NCBI GenBank assembly: GCA_947455195.1 | Contig: CANGMI010000001.1 | Coordinates: 124,001-188,000 of the forward strand | DNA length: 64,000 bases | Source of the DNA: Pseudomonadota bacterium | GTDB lineage: Bacteria > Pseudomonadota > Gammaproteobacteria > Burkholderiales > SG8-39 | Direction of reading: 5' to 3' | In this document: positions 19,534-28,052 of the stretch, in pieces | Numbering within the stretch: position 1 is the stretch's first letter | How the letters are laid out: each line of letters begins with the position of its first letter | The notes under the pieces: model-generated | Databases searched by the model: none | What the model saw: the letters and a program-made list of their open reading frames with translations, nothing else | What the model was told of the DNA's origin: nothing | Made by a program: the position numbers and the translations under genes

Positions 19534-21213
19534 CTACGTGCCCAGACCCACCGGGCCACGCCCGCTCAGCATCTCGGCCGCATGGCGACGGGTGGTCTCG
19601 GTGATCGAGGCACCGCCGAGCATGCGCGCGATTTCCTCGATGCGGGCGGGCGCATCGAGCACTCGAACCGAGCTTCGCGTAACCCCGCGCTCGACCGACT
19701 TGGCGACCGTCCACTGATGCGCAGCCTGTGAGGCTACCTGCGGCAGGTGGGTGACACAGAGCACCTGGCGTTCGGCGCCCAGTGCACGCAGCTTGCGCCC
19801 CACCTGTTCGGCCACCGCACCGCCGATGCCCGAATCGACCTCATCGAAGATGAGCGTGGGGACCGCCGAGCGACGCGATGTGATCACCTGGATGGCCAGG
19901 CTCACCCGCGACAGTTCCCCCCCCGAGGCGACACGGGCGAGCGGACGTGCCGGGCTGCCGGCATTGGTGGCGATCAGGAACTCGACCCGCTCGTCGCCGT
20001 GAAGGCTGCCGCCCTCGATCGCCACCAGGCTCACCTCGAATCGCCCGATCCCGAGCGCGAGGTCAGCCATGGCAGCGGACACCTCGCGGGAGAGCTTCTG
20101 CGCCGCCTTGCGCCGCGCAGCGCCCAGCACTGCCGCGGCAGCACGATAGGCACGCCCAGCCTCGGCTTCACGCTCGGCCAGCACCACCTCATCGCCCAGG
20201 GTCGCAAGTTCTTCCGCACGTGCGGCAAGTCGGGCGCGCAGCGCCGGCATCTCATCGGGGGTGGTGCGCAACTTGCGCGCGGCACCGTGGATGGCATCCA
20301 TCCGGCGTTCGACGGCCTGCAATCGCGCCGGGTCGAGATCGACCCGATCGCGATAGCGGCGCAGGCCGTGCACGGCCTCCTGCATCTGAGCCTCGGCCCC
20401 GTCGAGCAGTTCGATGAGGGGCACGAGGGCGCTGTCGTGGTCGGCCAGCGATCGCAGCCGCGATGCGATCGCACCCACCCGCTCGAGCGCGGCACCCTCA
20501 TCCTCCGAGAGCGCCGTGAGGGCCGAATCGGCCCCCTCGATGAGGGCTGCCGCGTGCGCCAGTCGCGACTGCTCGGCCTGCACCTCGTCCCACTCACCGG
20601 CACTCACGTCGAGCCGATCGAGTTCTTCCAGTTGCCAGGCGATCTGATCGATTTCGGCGCTGCGCGAGGCCTGCTCGCGAGCAAGCTGTGCCCGGGCCTC
20701 CTGCCAGCGTTGCCACTCGCGCCAGGCACTGGCCACCGCCAGCACCTGCGCCTCGAGTCCGCCATGCGCATCGAGCGTCTCACGCTGCACATCGGCACGC
20801 AGCAGCCGCTGGTGCTCGTGCTGACCATGGATATCGACCAGACGCTCACCGACCTCGCGCAGCCCGGCCAGCGTCGTCGAGCGCCCGTTGATGAAGGCGC
20901 GCGAGCGGCCACTGCGCTCGATCACGCGCCGCAGCGACACGGTGCCCGGGTCACCGTCGAGCGCCTGTTCGGCGAGCCAGGCTTCAATGACCGGCATCGA
21001 TCGGGTGTCGAACTCGACCTCGACTTCAGCCCTGTCAGCGCCGTCTCGAATGGACTGCGCATCGGCTCGATCGCCCAGGGCGAGCGCGAGGGCGTCGAGC
21101 AGGATGGACTTGCCAGCCCCGGTTTCGCCGGTCAGCGCCGTGAAGCCCGTCTCGAACTCGAGCACAAGCCGCTCGACGATGACGAAATCGCGTATCGAAA
21201 GGCTCTTGAGCAT
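19534..21213 (-). CDS. recN: DNA repair protein RecN
   Basis: The 559-residue SMC-like ATPase has Walker A in LTGETGAGKSILLDALALAL, long coiled-coil arms rich in Ala, Glu and Arg (about residues 150-370), and a C-terminal half with signature ARVASGGELSRVSLAIQV and Walker B TLIFDEVDSGIGG. It acts in recombinational repair of double-strand breaks. The N-terminus MLKSLSIRDFVIVERLVLEF and the length are typical. It follows nadK by eight bases, the common Burkholderiales order, and is probably cotranscribed. I did not find a clear LexA box. Confidence 0.96.
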   Translation of the reverse strand: MLKSLSIRDFVIVERLVLEFETGFTALTGETGAGKSILLDALALALGDRADAQSIRDGADRAEVEVEFDTRSMPVIEAWLAEQALDGDPGTVSLRRVIERSGRSRAFINGRSTTLAGLREVGERLVDIHGQHEHQRLLRADVQRETLDAHGGLEAQVLAVASAWREWQRWQEARAQLAREQASRSAEIDQIAWQLEELDRLDVSAGEWDEVQAEQSRLAHAAALIEGADSALTALSEDEGAALERVGAIASRLRSLADHDSALVPLIELLDGAEAQMQEAVHGLRRYRDRVDLDPARLQAVERRMDAIHGAARKLRTTPDEMPALRARLAARAEELATLGDEVVLAEREAEAGRAYRAAAAVLGAARRKAAQKLSREVSAAMADLALGIGRFEVSLVAIEGGSLHGDERVEFLIATNAGSPARPLARVASGGELSRVSLAIQVITSRRSAVPTLIFDEVDSGIGGAVAEQVGRKLRALGAERQVLCVTHLPQVASQAAHQWTVAKSVERGVTRSSVRVLDAPARIEEIARMLGGASITETTRRHAAEMLSGRGPVGLGT

Positions 21214-21221
21214 CGATCGAC

Positions 21222-22097
21222 CTAGAGGGGGGCCTCGCTCCAGCGCAGCTTGCCGCGCAGCATGTCGAAGTAGTCGTAACCCGGTGGGTGGATGAATCGT
21301 ACGGTGTGACGCGACCGGCGGATGCAGACGCGATCGCCCGCCACCAGGTCGGCCTTGGGCTGGCCGTCGACATGCAGTTTCGCATCGGGCGCCTGCATCA
21401 TCGTGAGCGCAACGCGGCTCCGATCGGGAATGGTGATCGGCCGGTTGGAGAGCGTATGCGGACAGATGGGCACGAGCGCAAACCCGCTGACACCCGGGTG
21501 CAGAATGGGGCCGTTCGAGGACAGCGCATAGGCGGTCGACCCGGTGGGCGTGGCGATGATGAGACCGTCGCTGCGAAGGTCGTACACGAAGCGATCATCG
21601 ATCTGGACGCGCATCTCGATCAGGCGCCCGGTAGCGCCTTTGCTGACCACAGCATCGTTGAGTCCGACCGCCCGCAGCATCACCTTGCCGCCGCGCTCCA
21701 CGCGCACATCGACCATGGCGCGCCGTTCGGACTCGTATTCGCCCGCGAGAATCGCGCTGATGCTTTCTTGCATCGAGCCCGCCTCGATATCGGTGGTAAA
21801 CCCGAGACGACCCTGGTTGATCCCGACCAGGGGTGTGCCGTGCGGCGCGAGTTCGCGCGCAGCCGACAACATGCTGCCGTCACCCCCCATCACGACGGCC
21901 AGGTCAGCACGGCGGCCGATGGCCTCGAATTCGACCGCCTCGAAGAGGCGCACCCCGCTCGCCTCGGCGGTCTGCCGATCGACCAGCACTTCGCATCCGG
22001 CGCGAACGAGGTGACGCCCCAGGCGCGCCAGCGGCGCCGCAACATCGCGGCTCTTGTAGCGCCCGATGAGGGCGATGGTGCGAAACGGGGTTGCCAT
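21222..22097 (-). CDS. nadK: NAD kinase
   Basis: The 291-residue enzyme makes NADP from NAD and ATP. The family motif GGDGSML is present in LAVVMGGDGSMLSAARELAP, followed by GINQGRLGFTTD. The second conserved region includes TPTGSTAYALSSNGPILHPG. The start MATPFRTIALIGRYKSRDV is as in other betaproteobacteria. It is the first gene of the nadK-recN pair. Confidence 0.97.
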   Translation of the reverse strand: MATPFRTIALIGRYKSRDVAAPLARLGRHLVRAGCEVLVDRQTAEASGVRLFEAVEFEAIGRRADLAVVMGGDGSMLSAARELAPHGTPLVGINQGRLGFTTDIEAGSMQESISAILAGEYESERRAMVDVRVERGGKVMLRAVGLNDAVVSKGATGRLIEMRVQIDDRFVYDLRSDGLIIATPTGSTAYALSSNGPILHPGVSGFALVPICPHTLSNRPITIPDRSRVALTMMQAPDAKLHVDGQPKADLVAGDRVCIRRSRHTVRFIHPPGYDYFDMLRGKLRWSEAPL

Positions 22098-22218
22098 GCG
22101 GCATCAGAGTTGCTGTGGGATGAGTGCATTAGATCACAGCGCCCCGTGCTGCGCGCGGCGCCGAGGTGACCCCGGCCCGCAGGCCCCCTCGCGCGCCTGA
22201 TCGTCGGTACCCCGGTGA

Positions 22219-22224
22219 TAAACT
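22219..22224 (+). promoter_or_regulatory. Candidate extended -10 element upstream of the FAD monooxygenase
   Basis: TGATAAACT resembles an extended -10 (TGn followed by a TATAAT-like hexamer) about 38 bases before the TTG start. No good -35 is visible. Speculative. Confidence 0.25.
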
Positions 22225-22261
22225 GCCCGCAACGTGATCCCCCACCGCCCTGGAGCTTGCC

Positions 22262-23554
22262 TTGAATCAGTCGCAACACGCCGCAGGAGACATCATTGTC
22301 ATTGGTGGCGGCATCGCCGGCTTGACCTTCGCCCTGCACATGCATGCGCGAGGCATTCCCTGCCGCGTCTATGAAAGCGCGCCGCAGGTGAAGGAGTTGG
22401 GCGTCGGCATCACCCTTCTGCCTCACGCGACGCGCGAATTCTGCGCGTTGGGGCTCGAGGACAAGCTGCGGGCGGTCGCCATCGAAAACCGCGAGAGCGT
22501 GTTCTTCAACCGGTTCGGGCAGTTCATCTACAAGGAAGACCGCGGCCGCTACGGCGGCTACCCCTTCCCCGAATTCGGCATTCATCGCGGCAAGCTGCAT
22601 CGGGTGCTCTACGAGACGGCGCTCGAGCGACTCGGCCCGGAAGCCATCATCACCAATCACGGCTGCACTGGCGTTGACCAGGACGAGGACGGCGTCACGG
22701 TGCACTTTCGCGAAACCTCGAGCGGCGCCCAGTTGCCCTCGATACGTGCCGCTGTCGCCATCGCCGCCGATGGGGTCAACTCGACCGTGCGCCGCCAGTT
22801 CTACCCCGACGAGAAGATGGCCTTCGCCGGCATCAACACCTGGCGTGGCGTGACCCGCTGCAAGCCCTTCCTGACCGGGCGGTCCTACGTGCGGGTGGGC
22901 AACATCGAGACCGGCAAGATGGTGATCTACCCGATCGTCGACAACATCGACGGTGAGGGCAATCAGCTCATCAACTGGATGGCCGAGATCCGTCAGCCCT
23001 CGGTGAGCATGAACGACTGGAACAAGCCCGGCCGACTCGAGGACTTCCTGCCGATCTATGCCGACTGGCACTTCGACTGGCTCGACGTGGCCGACATGAT
23101 CCAGCGCGCAGACCAGATTCTCGAGTACCCCATGGTTGACAAGGACCCGGTATCGCGCTGGACCTTCAACCGGGTCACCTTCATCGGTGACGCTGCACAC
23201 CCGATGTACCCGCGCGGCTCGACCGGCTCGGCCCAGAGCGCGGTCGACGCCCGCACACTGGTTGACCAGATCGCCAGGCAGGCCGATCTTCGCGACGCGT
23301 TGCAGACCTACGAAACACTGCGCCTGGCGCCCACGTCGAAGATCGTGCAGACCAACCGCGAATTTCCGCCCGATTACCTCATCATCAAGGTCGATGAACT
23401 GAGCGGTGGCAAGCCCTTCCGCCACATCGATGACGTGATCAGCCAGGCAGAACTGCGCGAGCTCTCCGAGAACTACAAGAAGATCGCCGGCTACTCGCTC
23501 GAGACCTTCCAGCCGCCGGCCCCCGGTGCGGCCAGCGCGCCCACTGCGCCCTGA
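22262..23554 (+). CDS. FAD-dependent aromatic monooxygenase (salicylate hydroxylase-like)
   Basis: The 430-residue group A flavoprotein monooxygenase has three visible motifs: the dinucleotide fold IIVIGGGIAGLTFALHMHARG split by GxGxxG, the DG motif IAADGVNSTVRRQF, and the GD motif FIGDAAHPMYPRGSTGSAQS. It would use NAD(P)H and O2 to hydroxylate an aromatic or similar ring. The start is TTG, supported by GGAG six bases upstream; the first internal ATG would cut the FAD fold. It heads a run of plus-strand genes, with panB 24 bases on. Substrate unknown. Confidence 0.88.
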   Translation: MNQSQHAAGDIIVIGGGIAGLTFALHMHARGIPCRVYESAPQVKELGVGITLLPHATREFCALGLEDKLRAVAIENRESVFFNRFGQFIYKEDRGRYGGYPFPEFGIHRGKLHRVLYETALERLGPEAIITNHGCTGVDQDEDGVTVHFRETSSGAQLPSIRAAVAIAADGVNSTVRRQFYPDEKMAFAGINTWRGVTRCKPFLTGRSYVRVGNIETGKMVIYPIVDNIDGEGNQLINWMAEIRQPSVSMNDWNKPGRLEDFLPIYADWHFDWLDVADMIQRADQILEYPMVDKDPVSRWTFNRVTFIGDAAHPMYPRGSTGSAQSAVDARTLVDQIARQADLRDALQTYETLRLAPTSKIVQTNREFPPDYLIIKVDELSGGKPFRHIDDVISQAELRELSENYKKIAGYSLETFQPPAPGAASAPTAP

Positions 23555-23578
23555 CCCCTTGCAAGGCGAACCCGGATC

Positions 23579-24433
23579 ATGACCTCACCCAACGCCTCCT
23601 CGGGCACACCCGCGCAGCCAGCGGCCGGCCCCGCCCGCCGCAAGACGCTGCTCGACCTGCGCCAGATGCACGAGAGCGGCCAGAAGATCGCGATGCTCAC
23701 CTGCTATGACGCCGGCTTTGCCGCCCTCCTCGAAGGGGCAGGCGTCGATTCGCTGCTCATCGGCGACTCACTGGGCATGGTCGTGCAGGGGCGCGATCTG
23801 CCCATTCCGGTGACGCTCACCGACATCCTCTATCACACCGAGTGCGTGGCCCGTCGTTCGCGCAGCGCCTTCATCATCAGCGACATGCCTTTCGGCACCT
23901 CGCAGGTGAGCCCCGAGGACACGTTCGGCCATGCCGCGCGCCTGCTGCAGGCGGGCGCGCAGATGGTGAAGATCGAGGGCGGGCTCGAGATGGCCCCGAC
24001 GGTGGCGTTTCTCGCCAACCGGGGGATCCCGGTGTGTGCTCATGTCGGGCTCACGCCCCAGTCGGCCAACGTCTTTGGCGGCTTTCGCATCCAGGGACGC
24101 AGCCCCGAAGATGCCGCACGCATCGTCGAGGCCTCGAAGGCCCTCGAGACGGCCGGCGCCCACATGCTGCTGATGGAAGGTGTGCCGCGTCCGCTGGCCG
24201 ACACGGTCTGCGCAACCGTGCGCATTCCCACCATCGGCATCGGGGCAAGCCCTGCCTGCAGCGGGCAGGTGCTGGTGGTGTACGACGCGCTCGACATCCC
24301 GCCAGGCCGCAAGGCGCGTTTCGTGCGTAACTTCATGGACGGCGCCACCAGCATCGAAGGCGCGGTACGCGCCTACGTGGCGAGCGTGAAGGACGGCAGC
24401 TTCCCGGCTGCCGAGCACTGCTACCCGGCCTGA
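23579..24433 (+). CDS. panB: 3-methyl-2-oxobutanoate hydroxymethyltransferase
   Basis: The 284-residue cytoplasmic enzyme transfers a hydroxymethyl group from methylene-tetrahydrofolate to ketoisovalerate, the first step of pantothenate synthesis. Signature stretches include IAMLTCYDAGFAALLEGAGVD, LLIGDSLGMVVQG (metal-binding Asp), VCAHVGLTPQSANVFGGFR and a catalytic glutamate in LLMEGVP. A proline/alanine-rich 20-residue leader precedes the core. It lies alone, without panC or panD, inside a catabolic-looking run, so it may be a second paralogue. Confidence 0.93.
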   Translation: MTSPNASSGTPAQPAAGPARRKTLLDLRQMHESGQKIAMLTCYDAGFAALLEGAGVDSLLIGDSLGMVVQGRDLPIPVTLTDILYHTECVARRSRSAFIISDMPFGTSQVSPEDTFGHAARLLQAGAQMVKIEGGLEMAPTVAFLANRGIPVCAHVGLTPQSANVFGGFRIQGRSPEDAARIVEASKALETAGAHMLLMEGVPRPLADTVCATVRIPTIGIGASPACSGQVLVVYDALDIPPGRKARFVRNFMDGATSIEGAVRAYVASVKDGSFPAAEHCYPA

Positions 24434-24438
24434 ACCCG

Positions 24439-25773
24439 ATGCGTCATGCCTTGCGCGGCGCTGCGATCACCCTCGAGGCCGACCCGTTTCTGGCCGGCGA
24501 CCCGGCCAGCTTGCGTCATGAAACCGACGCCCTGGTCATCATCGACGAGGGTCGTATCGAGGCCTTCGGGTCGTTCGAGTCACTGCGCTACGCCCTGATC
24601 GGCGCCGATGGCACACCGATTCCAGTCCGCCAGAGCGGCCCGCATGAGCTCATCGCCCCCGGCTTCATCGACAGCCATGTGCACTACGTGCAGACCCCGA
24701 TCATCGGCGCCTACGGCACGCAGCTCATCGACTGGCTCGAGCGTCATGCCTTCCCGGCCGAGGCGCGTTGCGCCGATGCGGAGCATGCACGCCGGACAGC
24801 CAGCGCATTTCTCGGCGAGTGCCTGCGCAACGGAACCACCAGCGGTGCGGTCTACTGCAGCGTGCATCCGCAATCGGTCGATGCCTTCTTCACCGAAGCC
24901 TCGGCACTGGGCATGCGCATGATGGCCGGCAAGGTGCTCATGGACCGCAACGTGCCCGCCAGCGTGCGTGACACCCCGCAGCGCAGCTACGATGAATCGC
25001 AGGCGCTCATCGACCGCTGGCATGGCCAGGGTCGGTTGCAATACTGCATCACGCCACGTTTCGCCCCCACCAGCAGCCCCGAACAGATGACCCTCGCCGG
25101 CGCGCTCTGGCGAGCCAACCCGGGCACCTACCTGCAATCGCATCTGGCCGAGACGCTGCCCGAACTGGCCTGGGTGCGATCGCTGTACCCGGATCGGCTC
25201 GATTATCTCGACGTGTATGACCATTACGGACAACTGGGCCCCAGGGCGATCTACGGCCATGGTATCCACCTGTCGGAGCGCGAGATGGCGCGCCTGCACG
25301 AAACGGGCACCAGCATCGCCCACTGCCCGACCTCGAACGAATTTCTCGCGAGCGGCGCCTGCCGGGTGCGCGACCTGAAGCGTGCCGATCGCCCGATCCG
25401 CACCGGCCTTGCCACCGACCTGGGGGGAGGCACGAGTTTCTCGCCCTTTGCGACCATGCTGGCCGCATACCGCGCGGCGCAGGCGGTGGGCTACTCGCTC
25501 AGCCCCGTACACGCCTGGTATCTGGCCACCCGCGGTGCCGCCGAGGCCCTCCGCCTGGAGGATCGTGTCGGGTCGATCGCCCCCGGCATGGAGGCCGACC
25601 TCGTGCTGCTCGATCTGGCCTCGACGCCGCTCATCGAGCGACGACTCGCCGAGTGCCAGACGATCGAGGATCAGCTTTTCGTGCAGATCGTGCTGGCCGA
25701 TGACCGCGCGGTGCGCGCGACCTGGATTGCAGGCGTGCTGCACCATGAACGTGACGAACGCCATCAACCCTGA
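24439..25773 (+). CDS. guaD: Guanine deaminase
   Basis: The 444-residue amidohydrolase-superfamily enzyme has zinc motif IAPGFIDSHVHYVQTPIIG, with YGTQLIDWLERHAFPAE as the guanine deaminase hallmark. Further zinc and catalytic residues lie in LQSHLAET, IYGHGIHLSERE, IAHCPTSNEFL and TDLGGGTSFSPF. It converts guanine to xanthine and ammonia. It begins five bases after panB ends. No xanthine dehydrogenase genes are nearby, so purine use is not completed within this window. Confidence 0.92.
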   Translation: MRHALRGAAITLEADPFLAGDPASLRHETDALVIIDEGRIEAFGSFESLRYALIGADGTPIPVRQSGPHELIAPGFIDSHVHYVQTPIIGAYGTQLIDWLERHAFPAEARCADAEHARRTASAFLGECLRNGTTSGAVYCSVHPQSVDAFFTEASALGMRMMAGKVLMDRNVPASVRDTPQRSYDESQALIDRWHGQGRLQYCITPRFAPTSSPEQMTLAGALWRANPGTYLQSHLAETLPELAWVRSLYPDRLDYLDVYDHYGQLGPRAIYGHGIHLSEREMARLHETGTSIAHCPTSNEFLASGACRVRDLKRADRPIRTGLATDLGGGTSFSPFATMLAAYRAAQAVGYSLSPVHAWYLATRGAAEALRLEDRVGSIAPGMEADLVLLDLASTPLIERRLAECQTIEDQLFVQIVLADDRAVRATWIAGVLHHERDERHQP

Positions 25774-25788
25774 CCGGAGCCGAACGGC

Positions 25789-26214
25789 ATGAAACCCTCG
25801 ATGAAACACTGGGCGCTCGCCTGGCTCGGCACCGCGCTGGCACTGTGCCTGCTCGACTACCTCTGGCTGGCCTACCTGTCGCCAGACATCTACCAGGCGG
25901 CCCTCGGCCCCATTCTGCTGAAGGAACCGCGACTGGTACCGGCGGCACTCTTCTACCTCGTCTACGTCACCGGCCTTGTCATCTTCGGCGTGGCGCCTGG
26001 CCTCGCAGCAGGGCGAGTCGGGGTGGCGGCGCGGCAGGGTGCGCTCTTTGGCTTTGTTGCCTACGCGACCTACGACCTCACCAACTGGGCCACCCTCACC
26101 CTCTTCAGCGGCCACCTGGTGGCGATCGACCTCACCTGGGGCACGCTCCTGTCGGCGATCGGCAGCGCGGCCGGGTGCAAGGCGGCACTGTACGGGTCGA
26201 ATCTGCGAAACTGA
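25789..26214 (+). CDS. DUF2177 family membrane protein
   Basis: The 141-residue protein has four predicted membrane helices, a conserved LALCLLDYLWLAYLSPDIYQ near the start and FVAYATYDLTNWATL in the third helix, as in the DUF2177 family. No function is established. It lies 15 bases after guaD and 36 before the amidohydrolase, so it is probably in the same transcript. Confidence 0.85.
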   Translation: MKPSMKHWALAWLGTALALCLLDYLWLAYLSPDIYQAALGPILLKEPRLVPAALFYLVYVTGLVIFGVAPGLAAGRVGVAARQGALFGFVAYATYDLTNWATLTLFSGHLVAIDLTWGTLLSAIGSAAGCKAALYGSNLRN

Positions 26215-26250
26215 CGCACCTTGCCAGCAGCCCAGCGCGGAGCGCCCCTC

Positions 26251-27249
26251 ATGATTCTCGATGTATTCAACCACTTCATGCCCAGGAGCGTGCTCGAACA
26301 ACTCGAGCGCCGGGTGCCCGGTCATATCGCGCTCACCGCATTCCCGAAACTGCCCACGCTCTGGGATGTCGACGCGCGCCTTCGCATGCTCGATGAGTTC
26401 GACGGCATGCAGCAGGTCTTGTCGCTTGCCAACCCGCCGATCGAACTGCTCGGGCCGCCCGAGCTGACCCCGCAACTGGCACGCATCGCCAACGATGGCC
26501 TTGCCGATCTGTGCGCACGCTACCCAGACCGCTTTCCCACGTTCACCGCCTCGATGCCGATGAACAATGTCGAGGCCTGCCTCGAGGAGACCACGCGGGC
26601 CATCGATACCCTGGGCGCGCGCGGCATCCAGATGTTTACCAATGTAGCGGGCACGCCCCTCAGCGCGCCTGAATTTCGTCCGCTCTTCCAGGAAATGGCA
26701 CGGCGCGACCTGCCGGTCTGGGTACACCCGATCCGCGGCCCGCAGCATGCCGATTACACGACCGAAAAATCCTCCGAGAACGAGATCTGGTTCACCTTCG
26801 GCTGGCCCTACGAGACCACGGCCTGCATGACGCGGCTCATCTACTCGGGACTCTTCGACGAACTGCCCGACCTGAAGATCATCACCCACCACATGGGCGG
26901 GATGATTCCGTACTTTGCCGGCAAGATCACGCTCGGATTCGAGCAGATCTTCGAGACCGACGGCACGAATCCGGTGGCGCAGCGCTCGGGCATCCAGCGC
27001 CCGCCGATCGAGTACTACCGAAAGCTCTATGCCGACACCGCACTCAATGGCAACCTGAGCGCCACCCGCTGCGGCCACGACTTCTTCGGCACCGCGCATT
27101 GCCTCTTTGCCTCCGATGCCCCTTTCGATTCGGAGCAGGGGCGCGCGCTGATGCGCGAGACCATCAACGCGGTGAATGGTCTGGAGATCAGCGCCGCCGA
27201 GCGCGCGGCGATCTTCGAGGGCAACGCAAAGACCTTGCTGCGCCTCTGA
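26251..27249 (+). CDS. ACMSD-type amidohydrolase, possible decarboxylase
   Basis: The 332-residue TIM-barrel protein belongs to the amidohydrolase family that includes aminocarboxymuconate-semialdehyde decarboxylase and aromatic acid decarboxylases. It starts MILDVFNHFMP, where the usual HxH is replaced by NxF-type residues as in a known subgroup. Metal-site candidates follow: His in VWVHPIRGP, two His in IITHHMGG and Asp in FASDAPFD. The ATG at 26251 is preferred over an in-frame TTG at 26221. With a monooxygenase and a dienelactone hydrolase close by, decarboxylation of a ring-derived acid is plausible, but the substrate is unknown. Confidence 0.82.
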   Translation: MILDVFNHFMPRSVLEQLERRVPGHIALTAFPKLPTLWDVDARLRMLDEFDGMQQVLSLANPPIELLGPPELTPQLARIANDGLADLCARYPDRFPTFTASMPMNNVEACLEETTRAIDTLGARGIQMFTNVAGTPLSAPEFRPLFQEMARRDLPVWVHPIRGPQHADYTTEKSSENEIWFTFGWPYETTACMTRLIYSGLFDELPDLKIITHHMGGMIPYFAGKITLGFEQIFETDGTNPVAQRSGIQRPPIEYYRKLYADTALNGNLSATRCGHDFFGTAHCLFASDAPFDSEQGRALMRETINAVNGLEISAAERAAIFEGNAKTLLRL

Positions 27250-27329
27250 CGAACGAACCGGTGGGCGGGCGGTCAGGCGCCGCACGCAAACACCCGGACA
27301 CGCCAACACCCGAACTCCGGAGACACCTC

Positions 27330-28043
27330 ATGCAGACCCGCACTATCCAGGTACCGCTTCGCGATGGCACGATGGGTGCCTATATCGCCATTCCCGATGG
27401 CCCACCCAAGGGTGCGGTCATCGCCATCATGGAAATCTGGGGCGTGAACGACACCATGCGCCACCACGCGCACGAGTTTGCCGAAGCCGGCTTCGTGTGC
27501 CTCGTGCCCGACCTCTTCTGGCGTCAGGAACCGGGCGTGGAACTCTCCGATGGCAAGCCCGAGGACGTGAAGAAGGCGTTCGACCTCTACTACGACTTCG
27601 ACTACGACCTCGGCGTACGCGACATGGAGGACACGCGCGACTACCTGCGCACGCTGCCCGATTGCAACGGTCGGGTCGGTGCCGTGGGCTACTGCCTGGG
27701 CGGAAAGCTGTGCTTCCTCATGTGCTGTCGCACCGACATCGACTGTGCGGTGGCCTACTACGGCACCTACATCGAGCACAACATCCGCGAAACCCCGAAC
27801 CTCTCGCACCCGTTCATGCTGCACATGGCGATGCGCGATCGCTGGGTGCAGGCCGAAGTGAACGAACTGCTCGAGCGCAGGCTCTCACCGAGCCCGCTCG
27901 TGACCATCCACAAGTACCCCGGGGCCGACCACGCCTTCGCCCGCAAGGGGGGGCGCACCTGGAGCCAGCCCGAGGCCGAACGAGCCCTCGCCCTGAGCGT
28001 CGATTTCCTGCACCAGCACCTCGATGCGCCCGCCAAGGCCTGA
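27330..28043 (+). CDS. Dienelactone hydrolase family protein
   Basis: The 237-residue alpha/beta hydrolase has a cysteine nucleophile in GAVGYCLGGKL and a catalytic His in YPGADHAFAR. The sequence IMEIWGVNDTMRHHAHEFAEAGF is the family signature (with Glu supporting the Cys). Carboxymethylenebutenolidases of this type open dienelactones in the modified ortho-cleavage pathway, though many paralogues act on other esters. The GGAGA site eight bases upstream fixes the ATG at 27330. It lies between the amidohydrolase and the MetE-like gene. Confidence 0.9.
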   Translation: MQTRTIQVPLRDGTMGAYIAIPDGPPKGAVIAIMEIWGVNDTMRHHAHEFAEAGFVCLVPDLFWRQEPGVELSDGKPEDVKKAFDLYYDFDYDLGVRDMEDTRDYLRTLPDCNGRVGAVGYCLGGKLCFLMCCRTDIDCAVAYYGTYIEHNIRETPNLSHPFMLHMAMRDRWVQAEVNELLERRLSPSPLVTIHKYPGADHAFARKGGRTWSQPEAERALALSVDFLHQHLDAPAKA

Positions 28044-28052
28044 GACCTCGCG

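Noticed and set aside
22122-22131. GAGTGCATTA resembling one arm of a CIRCE heat-shock operator upstream of nadK
   Set aside because: No inverted second arm at the required spacing and no heat-shock gene beside it.
24580-27309. 909-codon minus-strand open frame across guaD and the amidohydrolase
   Set aside because: Both plus-strand genes have full catalytic motifs. The opposite frame has none.
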